A DNA stretch of 64,000 nt from Desulfoferula mesophila (GCF_037076455.1 NZ_AP028679.1:1379501-1443500); one strand, 5' to 3'; counted from the stretch's first letter, positions 48,012-58,142 are shown. Notes: generated by a model not told the origin, from the letters alone. A program made the numbers and translations.

Positions 48012-48452
48012 ATGAGCGATTTACCCAAGAAACGCATCCTTTATCTGTGCACCGGAAACTCCTGCCGCAGCCAGATGGCCGAGGGCTTTACCAACGCCCT
48101 GCGCGGCGGGGAGTTCGAGGCCCATAGCGCCGGGGTGGCCCCCGGCCGGGTGGACCCCCGGGCGGTCAAGGCAATGGCCGAGGCCGGAGTGGACATCGCG
48201 GGCCAGCAGTCCAAGGCCGTGGACCCCTTCATCGGCCAGGACTGGGACTGGGTGGTCACCCTGTGCGACAACGCCAACGAGGCCTGCCCATTTTTTCCCG
48301 GCCCGGTGACCCGGGTGCATCGCGGGTTTGACGACCCGCCCCTGCTGGCCCAAGGCGCGGCCGACGAACAGGAGGCCCTGGCCCCCTACCGCCGGGTGCG
48401 TGAGGAGATCAAGGCCATGGTGCTGGGGCTGCCGGGCAGCCTGCAAGACTGA
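48012..48452 (+). CDS. arsC: arsenate reductase (thioredoxin-linked, low-MW phosphatase type)
   Basis: The 146-residue protein has the P-loop [13 protein letters not shown] (C13, C18) and the later redox pair in [15 protein letters not shown], with HRGFDDPP. This is the ArsC class that reduces arsenate with an internal disulfide relay and thioredoxin, matching the thioredoxin genes nearby. The N-terminal [10 protein letters not shown] start is normal. Confidence 0.93.
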   Translation: MSDLPKKRILYLCTGNSCRSQMAEGFTNALRGGEFEAHSAGVAPGRVDPRAVKAMAEAGVDIAGQQSKAVDPFIGQDWDWVVTLCDNANEACPFFPGPVTRVHRGFDDPPLLAQGAADEQEALAPYRRVREEIKAMVLGLPGSLQD

Positions 48453-48475
48453 CCATCAGAGCGGAGGCCGCGAAG

Positions 48476-49567
48476 ATGCCCCCTTCGGAAGTTAAAAAGC
48501 TTTCGTTCCTGGACCGTTTTCTCACCCTGTGGATCTTCCTGGCCATGGCCGTGGGCGTGGGCTGGGGCTACTTTTTCCCCGGCGTGCGCCAGGTCATGGA
48601 CCATTTCTCCGTGGGCACCACCAACCTGCCCATCGCCGTGGGCCTGGTGCTCATGATGTACCCGCCCCTGGCCAAGGTGCGCTACGAAGAGTTGGGTCAG
48701 GTATTTCGCAACGTGCGGGTGCTGGCGCTCTCTTTGGTGCAAAACTGGGTGATCGGCCCGGTGCTTATGTTCGCCCTGGCGGTGGCCTTCCTGGCCGATC
48801 AGCAGGCCTACATGGTGGGGCTGATCCTCATCGGCCTGGCCCGCTGCATAGCCATGGTCATCGTGTGGAACGACCTGGCCCAGGGCGACCGGGAGTACTG
48901 CGCCGGTCTGGTGGCCTTCAACAGCATCTTCCAGGTGCTGTTCTTTTCGCTCTACGCCTGGTTTTTCATCACCGTGCTGCCGGAGTGGCTGGGCATGAAA
49001 GGCATGGCCGTGGAGGTTTCCATGGGCCAGATCGCCCAGAGCGTGTTCATCTACCTGGGCATCCCCTTTATCGCGGGCATCCTCAGCCGGTTTATCGGCC
49101 TGAAGCTCAAGGGCCGGCAGTGGTACGAAGAGGAATTCATTCCCAAGATCAGCCCTATCACCCTGATCGCCCTGCTGTTCACCATCCTGGTGATGTTCAG
49201 CCTCAAGGGCGAGTATATCGTGGCCCTGCCCCTGGACGTGGTGCGGGTGGCCATCCCCCTTTGCATTTATTTCGTGGTGATGTTTCTGGTAAGCTTTTGG
49301 CTGTCGCTCAAGGTAAAGGCCACTTACGAGCAGGCCACCACCCTTTCCTTCACCGCGGCCAGCAACAACTTCGAACTGGCCATCGCCGTGGCCGTGGCCG
49401 TGTTCGGCATCGACAGCGGCCAGGCCTTTGCCGCGGTAATCGGCCCCCTGGTGGAGGTGCCGGTGTTGATCGGGCTGGTGAACGTGGCCCTGTATTTCAG
49501 GCGGCGCTATTTCCCTTATGTCGCCCAGGGCCCCACCGGAGTGTGCCACCTGAGTTGCGAGCCCTAA
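48476..49567 (+). CDS. acr3: ACR3-family arsenite efflux pump
   Basis: The 363-residue protein has ten helices and the ACR3 signature around the essential Cys ([21 protein letters not shown]), plus [22 protein letters not shown] with the conserved Asn-Asn-Phe-Glu. It exports arsenite made by ArsC. It starts 23 bp after arsC. Confidence 0.94.
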   Translation: MPPSEVKKLSFLDRFLTLWIFLAMAVGVGWGYFFPGVRQVMDHFSVGTTNLPIAVGLVLMMYPPLAKVRYEELGQVFRNVRVLALSLVQNWVIGPVLMFALAVAFLADQQAYMVGLILIGLARCIAMVIVWNDLAQGDREYCAGLVAFNSIFQVLFFSLYAWFFITVLPEWLGMKGMAVEVSMGQIAQSVFIYLGIPFIAGILSRFIGLKLKGRQWYEEEFIPKISPITLIALLFTILVMFSLKGEYIVALPLDVVRVAIPLCIYFVVMFLVSFWLSLKVKATYEQATTLSFTAASNNFELAIAVAVAVFGIDSGQAFAAVIGPLVEVPVLIGLVNVALYFRRRYFPYVAQGPTGVCHLSCEP

Positions 49568-49597
49568 CCCTTAACCATCGAAAAGGTTTTAACTAGT

Positions 49598-49999
49598 ATG
49601 CGACGCCCAATTTTTGTCTGTTCTCTGGCCTTGGTGCTGAGCTTGGCGCTGCTTTGGGCCGTGCCCAACGCGGCGCGGGCCGATCAAGAGATACCGGTCA
49701 AGGGCATGGTGACCATGTTGGAGCTGGGCGCGGACTACTGCATGCCCTGCCGCATGATGAAACCCATCGTGGCCGAGGCCAAAAAGGAATACCAGGGGCG
49801 GGCGGCTTTTGTCTTTGTGGACGTGCAGGAGAACCGGCTCGCGGCCATGGCCTACGGCCTTCGGGCCATTCCCACCCAGATTTTTTTCGACAAGCAGGGC
49901 AAAGAGGCTTGGCGCCACGAGGGCTATTTGAGCAGGGAGAACATCGACCTGGTGCTGGCCAAGCTCGGGGTGGAAAAGCCCAAGGCGGCGACCAAGTAG
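49598..49999 (+). CDS. exported thioredoxin-fold protein
   Basis: A signal peptide (MRRPIFVCSLALVLSLALL, ending AARA) precedes a thioredoxin domain with the active site CMPC (GADYCMPCRMMKPIVAEAKKEY) and a cis-Pro in RAIPTQIFF. It probably works in the periplasm with the CcdA-like protein that follows after 30 bp. Confidence 0.9.
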   Translation: MRRPIFVCSLALVLSLALLWAVPNAARADQEIPVKGMVTMLELGADYCMPCRMMKPIVAEAKKEYQGRAAFVFVDVQENRLAAMAYGLRAIPTQIFFDKQGKEAWRHEGYLSRENIDLVLAKLGVEKPKAATK

Positions 50000-50029
50000 G
50001 CAACTGGCGAGGCGGCCGGGGGAGGCGTA

Positions 50030-50734
50030 TTGGATCAGCTTTTCATAGCCCTGAACGCCTGGATAACCTCGGGGAGCCTGGTCGCCCTGGCCGGGGCCTT
50101 TGGCTGGGGCGTGGTCAGCGTGGCCCTGAGCCCCTGCCATTTGGCTTCCATACCCCTCATAGCCACCTACGTGGCCGGTCAGGACGACGGCGTCCGGCCG
50201 CGTAGCGCCGCGGTCTACGCCTTCGCCTTCACCGGCGGCCTTTTCCTCACCATAGCCCTGGTCGGCGCGATCTGCGCCTGGCTGGGCCGCATGCTGGGCG
50301 ACGTGGGCCCCTATTGGACCATCCTGGTGGGCGCGGTGCTAATCTGGGTGGCCCTGGACATGCTGGGAGTGGGCAGGTTTTCCCTGTCCGGTAGCCTCAT
50401 GAACCGCCTCCGTCTCCGGGGCCTGGGCGGGGCCTGGGTTCTGGGCCTGGCCTATGGCCTGCTTTCCGGCTCCTGCACCTTCGGCTTCATCGCCCCCATC
50501 CTGGCCATCATCACCGTGCAAAAGGACTTCGCGGCGGGCATGGCCATGATCCTGCTCTTCGGCCTGGGCCACGCCCTGCCCATAGCCCTGGCGGGCAGCT
50601 CCACCGCCCTGGTGGGCCGGGTGTTGGACAACGGTTCCTTCCAGCAAGGCAGCCTGTGGTTCAAGCGGGCGGCCGGGGTGGGCATCGGCCTGTTGGGGGC
50701 CTACTTCATTTTCTCGCCATTCACCGGCGTCTGA
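50030..50734 (+). CDS. CcdA/DsbD-type transmembrane electron carrier
   Basis: The 234-residue protein with six helices has the two essential Cys regions of the CcdA family: VALSPCHLASIPLI and LLSGSCTFGFIAPILAI. It carries reducing power from cytoplasmic thioredoxin to the periplasm. TTG 50030 follows GGGGGAGG. With the preceding exported thioredoxin it forms a unit often found in arsenic and mercury clusters. Confidence 0.9.
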   Translation: MDQLFIALNAWITSGSLVALAGAFGWGVVSVALSPCHLASIPLIATYVAGQDDGVRPRSAAVYAFAFTGGLFLTIALVGAICAWLGRMLGDVGPYWTILVGAVLIWVALDMLGVGRFSLSGSLMNRLRLRGLGGAWVLGLAYGLLSGSCTFGFIAPILAIITVQKDFAAGMAMILLFGLGHALPIALAGSSTALVGRVLDNGSFQQGSLWFKRAAGVGIGLLGAYFIFSPFTGV

Positions 50735-50767
50735 GCGTACTCAGAGCTCAAGGAAAGAAGCGGCATT

Positions 50768-51994
50768 ATGAAGCCTTTGCCGAAGCTTACAAAGGTGCTG
50801 GCCCTGGCGGTTACGGCCGGGTCGCTTTTGTTTTGGGGCGCGTTCCCCGCTTGGGCGGCGGGCGAGCATGCGCCGGCCAAGAGCCTGGCCGAGCTTTTGG
50901 AGCGCAACGACTCCAAGCGCTGTCAGGAGTGCCACTCCGAGATATATGAGCAGTGGTCGCGTTCCCATCATGCCCGCTCACTAATGGGCCTGAACGGCTT
51001 CAGCTTCATGTCCAAATACCTGCGCAAGGGACCGTTGGCCGTTAAAAAGCCCCAGGACGCCACCATGGACAATTTCCCCTGCGCCAAGTGCCACCTGCCC
51101 CAGCTTGTCGGCACCGAGCCCCAGGTGGCCCGGGAACTGGCCGAGGTGATTTGGCGTGACGACAAGGCGGTGGTGAGCCGCCTGAATATCGGCTGCCTGG
51201 TGTGCCACCAGGACAAGGCCGTGGTGCACCATCGTCCCGAGCCCGGCGTGCTATACGGGCCCAAGACACTCACCGAGCATGAGGGGACCGTCAAGGTGGT
51301 GCGCAAAAGCTCCTTCATGGCCTCGCCCGCCTTTTGCGGCCAGTGCCATGGCATGGGGCCCAACTTCGAGTTCACCCCTCCGGTGCAATGCGCCACCCTC
51401 TACGGCAGCTATCTGCACGCCTACGTGGCTGACGGCGGCTCGCGCACCTGTCTGGATTGTCACATGTCCGGCCGGGACCATACCTTCCCGCCGGATTTCA
51501 GCGATCAGAAGGCTACGGCCCAGCTCTACCGCGCCGCTCTGCCCATGGAGGTAGAGGTCCTGCCCTACACCTTTCATCCGGGCCACAAACAGGACTCACC
51601 CCGGGTGGTCGTCGGTTTGACTATTGAAAACCGGGCGGGCCACCGTATCCCCGATGGCTGACCGTCTCGGGCGCAGGTGGTCCTGGAAGTGACCGCTAAG
51701 GATGAAAACGCCAAAGAGATATACAAGCAAAAACGCATCTTCATGCCCCAGTGCACCGACAGCCTGGGGCCGGTGATGGTGTTGGGACCTGATCGCAAGC
51801 TGGGCATAATCCGCGACACCACCTTTCAGCCGTTCAAGCCCAAGCGCGAGAGTTTCGTCATCCCGCTTAATCAGCCCTGCCGTGAACTGGCCTTGGGGGT
51901 GAAGCTTTACTATGAGCTGCGTCCCGGTCAGGAAATACCGCTGCATATCTGGGAGAAGAGGGTGGCGGTGGACGGCCTTTTCGCCTCGCAATGA
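50768..51994 (+). CDS. exported pentahaem c-type cytochrome interrupted by in-frame TGA (51659-51661)
   Basis: From ATG 50768 the protein has a signal peptide (ending AWAAGEH) and five CxxCH motifs: CQECH, CAKCH, CLVCH, CGQCH and CLDCH. The frame meets TGA at 51659 within GHRIPDG-TGA-PSRAQVVLEV. It then continues in the same frame for 110 codons to TGA 51994, keeping the beta-rich C-terminal part seen in related cytochromes (GHxIPxGxPxR pattern). The TGA could be a nonsense mutation, a sequencing error, or a selenocysteine codon. A 7-bp hairpin with an 8-nt loop begins about 16 nt downstream of the TGA. It follows the arsenic cluster and may be its redox partner or independent. Confidence 0.65.
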
Positions 51995-52135
51995 CCTGCC
52001 GTCTCGCTCCAAGAATAATTCAGGGTCCGGTTGTCCGCTTTACTCACGGGCGCCGGGCTCTCATAATTTATAGACAGCTAGGGCGAACGCGCTCTGCCAG
52101 ACAAACTATCAACCAGGGGGGAGAAGCGTAACTTC

Positions 52136-54478
52136 ATGGCTAAAGCTCTAAAAATAATAGTGATCGTATTGCTGGGCCTGGCCGGGTTGGCGGCGCTGGC
52201 CGTCACCTTCCTGCCCAAGTTGCTGCCCCTTGATTCCATGGTCACCGAGGCCATGGAGGAAAACCTGGGGCGCAAAGCCACGGTCCAGGAGGTGTCGGCA
52301 AGCCTGTGGGGCGGCCTGGAGGTGCGGGTGAAAGGCCTGACGGTGCAGGACAAGGCCGCCTACGGTGACCGACCCCTGCTCAAGCTGGGCTCCCTGCAAA
52401 TGGAGGCCAGCCTGTGGCCCCTGGTGAGCGGGCACATGGTGGTGGACCGGATCGCGGTGGACGGCCTGGAGATTTCCCTGGTGCGGGCCAAGGACGGCCG
52501 CCTGAACTGGCAGGATCTGCCGGGCAAGAAAGGCGCGGCGGGCGGCAAGGGCGGGGAGGGCCATGTGGAGGCCCCGGACGAGGGCAAGTTCATCTTGCGC
52601 CAACTGGCGGTCACCAATTCCGCGCTGTACCTGCTGAACCAGGCCAACGGCAAAAGCAGCCAACTGCCCCTGGAGCGCTGCCAACTCAGCAGCGATCTTT
52701 CCATGGATGCCTCCTCGGGCAGTTTCGACCTGGCCTTGCCGGGCCTCGGCCTGGTCGCCGGATTCAAGAGCCGGGGCTATGGCGACGATTTCAAGCTGGA
52801 CCAGGGCAAGCTGAATTTCAAGCTGGATCTGGCCCAATTGGCCTCTCGCCTGGCTCCCTTGGCTCCCGCCATGCAGGCGCGGGGAAGCATGGAATTCAGC
52901 GGGCTGGCCATGGGCGACGCCAAGGCCCTCAAGGTGCAGGCCCAGGCCCAGGCCAAGGGCTTGGAGGTGCGCGCCGGGACCATGCGCCGCCCCTTCCTGG
53001 TCGGCGACGCCTCCTGGGCCGCCCAGGCCACCCTGAACCTGGCGGCCCAAACCGTGGACATCGCCCAGGCCCAGCTGCGCATCCCCCAGGCGGGCATGGT
53101 GCAGACCCTCAAGGGCGTGCTGGGTTGGGGCAAGGCCCTGGGCAAGAGCCAGGCGGTGTACGACCAGCAGACCGACCTGGCCAAGCTGGCCCATTTCATC
53201 GAGCCCCTGCTTCCCTGGCCGCTCAAGGCCGGGGGCCAGGCCAGCAAGCACGTCCTGTTCAAGGGCGCCGGTCCGGGTGTGCTGGAGATGAGCGGCCAAG
53301 GTATGGTGCGCAACGCCATGGTGGAGAGCCCGGCCTTGCCCAAGGTCTGGAGAGAGTCCGAGATGCGGGCTGACTTCAAGTTCCTGGTCAAGGACGAGGG
53401 CCGGGAGCTGGACATCCGACAGATGGATTGGAACGCCTCCATGGCCAAGCTGGGCCTTACCGGCACGGTCAAGAGCGACGGCGACAAGAGCAAGCTGCGC
53501 CTGAAGGTGGCGGGGGAATATCTCGACCTGGACCGTTTGATCCCGGGAGTCTCCGCGCAAGAGCGGGGCAAGGCCCCGACCCCCGAGGCCAAGGCGGCCC
53601 AGGCCAAGGCCGCGGCTCCGGCGCCCAAGGCGGCGGCCGCCGCCCCCTCGGCCAAGGCGGTCGAGGCCCGGCGGAGCCTCAAGGGGCTGGATGCCGAGCT
53701 GGAGATCAAGCTGGGCCGCCTGGTCATGCGCGGCTATGAGATGAAGAACCTGCGGGCCCAATTGGAGGTCAAGGACCAGAAGGCCCGGATCAAGGAATTC
53801 CAGACCGGCTTCCTGGGCGGCGAGGTCCAGACCAAGGCCGCGATGGATTTCAAGCCCGCCGCGGCGGCGGGCGACGTGGACGTGCGGGCCAAGAACATCA
53901 CCATTACGCCCGAGGTGTTTCGTAAGCTTAAATACGATTTCCCCATGTTCTCCTTGCCGCTCAGCAGCCTGGAGGGGGTGTTCTCCCTGGACAGCCAGAT
54001 GGCCTGGCAGGGCTTGGAATCCGAACAAGTGCGCAGCACCCTCAAGGGTAAGGGCCTGCTCAAGGCCGAGGACGGGGTGACCATCGGCATGGACTTCTTG
54101 GACAGCGTCCAAGCGGTGGCCGTTTTGATGGGCAAGGATTTGTCCCGGGACCTGCCTCGGCGCTTCGAGAAGTTTGAGGGCAAGTACACCATGGGCCAAG
54201 GCAAGGTGAACTACGACATCGCCCTCATGGCCAGCAAGGATCGGGTAGACGCCCAGATCGTCGGCTCCACCGGGCTGCTGGACGACTCCCTGGACGCCAA
54301 TATCAAGTTCAAGGCCGACAGCGTGGGCCGCGACCTGCGCCAGTTCCTGGACAAGGACGGCACCTTCCCCATCGGGGTGGGCGGCACCATTCAAAAGCCG
54401 GTGGCCAAGGTGGACCTGAGCGGCAACCTGATTCCCGCGGCGGAGAAGTTGTTCCAGAACCTGTTCAAGCGCAAATAA
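52136..54478 (+). CDS. AsmA-family envelope protein
   Basis: The 780-residue protein has an N-terminal membrane helix (ALKIIVIVLLGLAGLAALAVTFLP) and the AsmA start region (GRKATVQEVSASLWGGLEVRVKGLTVQD, in segments), then long beta-rich repeats. A low-complexity Ala/Lys/Pro linker lies near 480-515, followed by a typical AsmA C-terminal half. AsmA proteins span the periplasm and move phospholipid to the outer membrane. A strong terminator follows at 54498. Confidence 0.88.
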   Translation: MAKALKIIVIVLLGLAGLAALAVTFLPKLLPLDSMVTEAMEENLGRKATVQEVSASLWGGLEVRVKGLTVQDKAAYGDRPLLKLGSLQMEASLWPLVSGHMVVDRIAVDGLEISLVRAKDGRLNWQDLPGKKGAAGGKGGEGHVEAPDEGKFILRQLAVTNSALYLLNQANGKSSQLPLERCQLSSDLSMDASSGSFDLALPGLGLVAGFKSRGYGDDFKLDQGKLNFKLDLAQLASRLAPLAPAMQARGSMEFSGLAMGDAKALKVQAQAQAKGLEVRAGTMRRPFLVGDASWAAQATLNLAAQTVDIAQAQLRIPQAGMVQTLKGVLGWGKALGKSQAVYDQQTDLAKLAHFIEPLLPWPLKAGGQASKHVLFKGAGPGVLEMSGQGMVRNAMVESPALPKVWRESEMRADFKFLVKDEGRELDIRQMDWNASMAKLGLTGTVKSDGDKSKLRLKVAGEYLDLDRLIPGVSAQERGKAPTPEAKAAQAKAAAPAPKAAAAAPSAKAVEARRSLKGLDAELEIKLGRLVMRGYEMKNLRAQLEVKDQKARIKEFQTGFLGGEVQTKAAMDFKPAAAAGDVDVRAKNITITPEVFRKLKYDFPMFSLPLSSLEGVFSLDSQMAWQGLESEQVRSTLKGKGLLKAEDGVTIGMDFLDSVQAVAVLMGKDLSRDLPRRFEKFEGKYTMGQGKVNYDIALMASKDRVDAQIVGSTGLLDDSLDANIKFKADSVGRDLRQFLDKDGTFPIGVGGTIQKPVAKVDLSGNLIPAAEKLFQNLFKRK

Positions 54479-54497
54479 CCCAACCGGACCAAGCCAC

Positions 54498-54532
54498 GCC
54501 CCCTGCTTCCGGCCTCACCGGCGGCAGGGGGC
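54498..54532 (+). terminator. rho-independent terminator after the AsmA gene
   Basis: GCCCCCTGC (54498-54506) pairs perfectly with GCAGGGGGC (54524-54532), with an inner CCGG dyad in the loop. TTTGCTTTG follows. It lies 20 bp after the AsmA stop. Confidence 0.85.
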
Positions 54533-54603
54533 TTTGCTTTGCGCGCGGCGCCGAACGATCTATTGGGGCACCCGCGTTCGAGGCTTGGGGCAGGGTGGCG
54601 CGA

Positions 54604-55089
54604 TCAACTGAAGCGTTCGTCGGCCTTTTGGGTGGGCGCGTCCTGGGCCTTGTCGGCCAGCCAGCCGGTGCGTATCGGCCCGGCCGGCGCGTCGAAGCGC
54701 GGTACGTAGGGTTTCAGGTCGAGGAGCGGGCTCTGGTCCACCATGTCCACCCCCCTAAGGCGCAGCACGTGGCCTTCCACCCCCAACAATTCCACCACCG
54801 AAAGCCCTATGGGGTTGGGGCGGGCCGGGGCGCGGGTGGCGAACAGGCCGTGCTCGTGGTCGTCCAGAAAAGGGCGCACCTTGGGCTTGAAGGCCGCAGC
54901 CCGGTGGCAGTGATAGAGCAAGATGACATGGCTGAAACCATCCAGGCCCTCCAAGGCCGGGGCCAACTCGGGGCGCAGTTCGGCCCGGCCCAGGGCGTCC
55001 TCCGCGCCGCAGGGTTGGATGGGCGCCCCCTTGGGCTCGGCGAAGGGGGTGTGCAGCAGGCCTATGGGTTGATAGATAATCTCGTTCAT
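54604..55089 (-). CDS. trmO: TrmO-type tRNA m6t6A37 methyltransferase
   Basis: The 161-residue protein of the TsaA/UPF0066 family has LEGLDGFSHVILLYH, RPNPIGLSVVELLGVEG and LRLRGVDMVDQSPLLDLKPYVPRFD (segments). The family methylates t6A at tRNA position 37 using SAM. Full TrmO proteins often have an additional C-terminal domain; this is the short core form. It is convergent with the AsmA gene and lies 50 bp downstream of glgB. Confidence 0.85.
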   Translation of the reverse strand: MNEIIYQPIGLLHTPFAEPKGAPIQPCGAEDALGRAELRPELAPALEGLDGFSHVILLYHCHRAAAFKPKVRPFLDDHEHGLFATRAPARPNPIGLSVVELLGVEGHVLRLRGVDMVDQSPLLDLKPYVPRFDAPAGPIRTGWLADKAQDAPTQKADERFS

Positions 55090-55139
55090 GATCAGCCTCG
55101 GTTTTTATTCTCAGCGTTGCGATGACGGCGGGCAGGACT

Positions 55140-57062
55140 CTAGGACTCTCGCCCTCCCGGGCGCAGGAACACCGCCCCCAGGGGAGGCAGGGTCAGCTCC
55201 AGGGAATGGGAGCGGCCGTGGGCCCCGGTGGTGGAGGCTTCCAGCCCCCCGGCGTTGCCCACCCCGCCGCCCCCGTATTCCGGGGCGTCGCTGTTGAACA
55301 CCTCTTGCCAGAAGCCGCCCTGATCCACCCCCACCCGGTAGTGGTGGCGGGGCACCGGGGTGAAGTTGAGCACCACCAGCATGCTTTGGCCCGCCGCCGG
55401 GTTGAGGCGCAGCATGGAGAGCACGCTGGCCTGGGTGTCGTTGCAGTCCACCCAGGAAAAGCCCTCGGGCTTGAGGTCCACCTGCAGCGCGGCCTCGCGG
55501 CGATACATGCGGTTGAGGTCGCCCGTCAGGCGCTTGATGCCCTGGTGGGGGGCGAACTCCAAGAGGGCCCAGTCCAGGGTCCCTTCGTTGTTCCACTCCG
55601 ACCACTGGGCGATCTCGCCGCCCATGAACAGGAGCTTCTTGCCGGGCTGGGCGTACATGTAGCTGTAGAGCAGGCGCAGGTTGGCAAACTTCTGCCAGTC
55701 GTCGCCGGGCATCTTGGAGATCAGCGAGGCCTTGCCGTGCACCACCTCGTCGTGGCTCAGCGCCAGCACGAAGTTCTCGGTAAAGGCGTAGAGCATGCGA
55801 AAGGTGAGCTTGTCGTGGTGAAACTTGCGGTGGATGGGGTCCTGGCGAAAGTAGGCCAGGGTGTCGTGCATCCAGCCCATGTCCCACTTGAGGCCGAAGC
55901 CCAGGCCGCCCAGATAGGCGGGCCGGCTGACCATGGGCCAGGCGGTGGATTCCTCGGCGATGTTGGCGATGCCCGGATTGACCGCGTAGGTCTCCACGTT
56001 CATGCGCTTCAACAGCTCCACCGCCTCCAGGTTTTCGTTGCCGCCGTACTGGTTGGGAATCCACTCCCCGTCCTTGCGGGAGTAGTTCAAATAGAGCATG
56101 GAGGCCACGGCATCAACCCTTAGGCCGTCGGTGTGCATCTCCTTGAGCCAGAACATGGCGTTGGAGAGCAGGAAAGAGCGCACCTCGTCGCGGCCGTAGT
56201 TGAAGATATTGCTGCGCCAGTCGGGGTGGAAGCCCTGGCGGGGGTCGGCGTGCTCGTAGAGATGGGTGCCGTCAAAGAAGTCCAGGCCGTGGGCGTCGGT
56301 GGGGAAGTGGCTGGGCACCCAATCCAAGATCACCCCCAGGCCCCGCTGGTGCAGGTAGTCCACCAGGTATTTGAAGTCCTGGGGCGAGCCGAAGCGGGAG
56401 GTGGGGGCGAAATAACCGGTGATCTGGTAGCCCCAGGAGCCGCCGAAAGGATGCTCCATCACCGGCATGAACTCCACGTGGGTGTAGGCCAGCTCCTCCA
56501 GGTAGTCGGCCAACAGGGGGGCCAACTCTCGATAGCCCAGGGCTTCGCCCGCCGGGCCCTTGCGCCAGGAAGCGGGGTGCATCTCGTAAATGGCCATGGG
56601 CCGGTCCAGGACGTTGCCCCGGGCCCGCGCCTCCAGCCAGGCCTCGTCACCCCATTCGTAGGACGGGTCGACCACCACCGAGGCGGTGAGGGGAGGCACC
56701 TCGGCGGCCTGGGCCAGGGGGTCGGCCTTGTCCACCTGATAGCCCAGGTTCTTGGACTCGATGTGGTATTTGTAGCGCTGCCCCGCGCCCACCCCGGCCA
56801 CGAAGCCTTCCCATATGCCCGAGTCCCCCCTAAGCCGCAGGGGATGGGTGTGCTGGTCCCAGCCGTTGAAGTCGCCCATGACGAAAGCTGCGTGGGCGTT
56901 GGGGGCCCACACCGCGAAGAAGGTGCCTTGCTCCCCATCCACCTCCACCATGTGGGCTCCCAGCTTGTTGTAGAGCTGCAGGTGGCTGCCCTGGTTGAAC
57001 AGGTACAGGTCGTCTTCGCTGAGCAGGGAAAAGGGGGGTCTCCGGGCTTTGGCCTTGGCCAT
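55140..57062 (-). CDS. glgB: 1,4-alpha-glucan branching enzyme (GH13)
   Basis: The 640-residue protein has a CBM48 N-terminal part (FAVWAPNAHAAFVMGDFNGWDQ) and a GH13 catalytic barrel: VILDWVPSHFP, the nucleophile Asp in GLRVDAVASMLYL, the acid Glu in IAEESTAWP and LALSHDEVVHGK (third Asp). It makes the alpha-1,6 branches of glycogen. Length is close to that of short bacterial GlgB. Confidence 0.95.
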   Translation of the reverse strand: MAKAKARRPPFSLLSEDDLYLFNQGSHLQLYNKLGAHMVEVDGEQGTFFAVWAPNAHAAFVMGDFNGWDQHTHPLRLRGDSGIWEGFVAGVGAGQRYKYHIESKNLGYQVDKADPLAQAAEVPPLTASVVVDPSYEWGDEAWLEARARGNVLDRPMAIYEMHPASWRKGPAGEALGYRELAPLLADYLEELAYTHVEFMPVMEHPFGGSWGYQITGYFAPTSRFGSPQDFKYLVDYLHQRGLGVILDWVPSHFPTDAHGLDFFDGTHLYEHADPRQGFHPDWRSNIFNYGRDEVRSFLLSNAMFWLKEMHTDGLRVDAVASMLYLNYSRKDGEWIPNQYGGNENLEAVELLKRMNVETYAVNPGIANIAEESTAWPMVSRPAYLGGLGFGLKWDMGWMHDTLAYFRQDPIHRKFHHDKLTFRMLYAFTENFVLALSHDEVVHGKASLISKMPGDDWQKFANLRLLYSYMYAQPGKKLLFMGGEIAQWSEWNNEGTLDWALLEFAPHQGIKRLTGDLNRMYRREAALQVDLKPEGFSWVDCNDTQASVLSMLRLNPAAGQSMLVVLNFTPVPRHHYRVGVDQGGFWQEVFNSDAPEYGGGGVGNAGGLEASTTGAHGRSHSLELTLPPLGAVFLRPGGRES

Positions 57063-57212
57063 GGGCTCCTCGCATAATTAAGTGCTGAGTATAGCCTATC
57101 ATTATGGCAGCGTGCCGTGGGCATGCAAGGGGCCTGGCCCGGGGCCGTTGTTTTTCGCCGTCCCAGGGCCTAGGATATTAGGCGTATATATCATTGGAGG
57201 CGCCGACGGGCC

Positions 57213-58103
57213 ATGGGTTTGGATCAGCAAAATCAAAGCAAGGACGGCCGCCGGGTCACCTGGGTGGGGGCCCTGGTCAACCTGCTCCTGGCCCTGGGCA
57301 AGCTCTTGGCGGGCGTCTACGGCAACAGCCAGGCCATGATCGCCGACGCGGCCCACTCCCTGAGCGACCTGGTCACCGACGCGGTGGTGCTTTTGGGCCT
57401 CCGGTGGGGGCGCAGCGATCCCGACGACCGTCACCCCTTTGGTCACGGCCGCATCGAGACCTTCTCCTCCCTGGTGGTGGGGGCGGTGCTGGCCGCTCTG
57501 GCCGTGGGCCTGGGCTACGACGCCATCTCCCAGCTCATCCGGGGGGACGAGCATCACCCCAACTGGTTGGCCCTGGCCGCCGCGGTGGCCTCCATTTTGG
57601 CCAAGGAGGCCCTGTATCATTACACGGTGCGGGTGGGCCGGAGAATCAAGAGCCAGGCAGTCATGGCCAACGCCTGGCACCACCGCTCCGACGCGCTGAG
57701 CTCGGTGGCGGTGCTTGTGGGGGTGGCCGGAGCCATGATCAACCCGGCCTGGCACAGCCTGGACGCCTGGGCCGCCCTGGTGGTCTCCCTGCTTATCCTC
57801 AAGGTGGGCGGCGCGGTGCTCTGGGACGCGCTCAAAGAGATGGTGGACACTGCTCCCTCGACCGAGGTTTTAGAGCACATCAAGCAGTGCGCCCTGGGCG
57901 TGCCGGGGGTGCAACAGGTGCACGATCTGAAGGTGCGCAGCCTGGGCGGCCGCTATCAGATGCAGGTGCACGTGGTGGTGGACGGCAACCTGAAGGTGAT
58001 CCAAGGGCACGACATCGCCAAGGAAGTGGAGCGTTGCCTGGAGGAGGAATTGCAGGACGTGGACGAGGTGATCGTGCACGTGGACCCCGCTGCCGGGCAA
58101 TGA
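57213..58103 (+). CDS. cation diffusion facilitator (CDF) transporter
   Basis: The 296-residue protein has six helices with the metal-site residues of CDF exporters: ADAAHSLSDLVTD (helix II) and NAWHHRSDALSSV (helix V), plus HPFGHGRIE. The cytoplasmic C-terminal ferredoxin-like domain is present (VHDLKVRSLGGRYQMQVHVVVD). It exports divalent metals (Zn, Fe, Co or Mn) against protons. GGAGG lies 13 bp before ATG 57213. Confidence 0.92.
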   Translation: MGLDQQNQSKDGRRVTWVGALVNLLLALGKLLAGVYGNSQAMIADAAHSLSDLVTDAVVLLGLRWGRSDPDDRHPFGHGRIETFSSLVVGAVLAALAVGLGYDAISQLIRGDEHHPNWLALAAAVASILAKEALYHYTVRVGRRIKSQAVMANAWHHRSDALSSVAVLVGVAGAMINPAWHSLDAWAALVVSLLILKVGGAVLWDALKEMVDTAPSTEVLEHIKQCALGVPGVQQVHDLKVRSLGGRYQMQVHVVVDGNLKVIQGHDIAKEVERCLEEELQDVDEVIVHVDPAAGQ

Positions 58104-58142
58104 GCAAGCGGCGCGCCGCGCCGGGGAAGGTTTAGAGCGAAA

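Noticed and set aside
52148-54394. Long minus-strand open frame opposite the AsmA gene
   Set aside because: Its composition (Leu, Gly, His, Gln repeats) mirrors the AsmA codons; the plus strand has clear AsmA features and a terminator.
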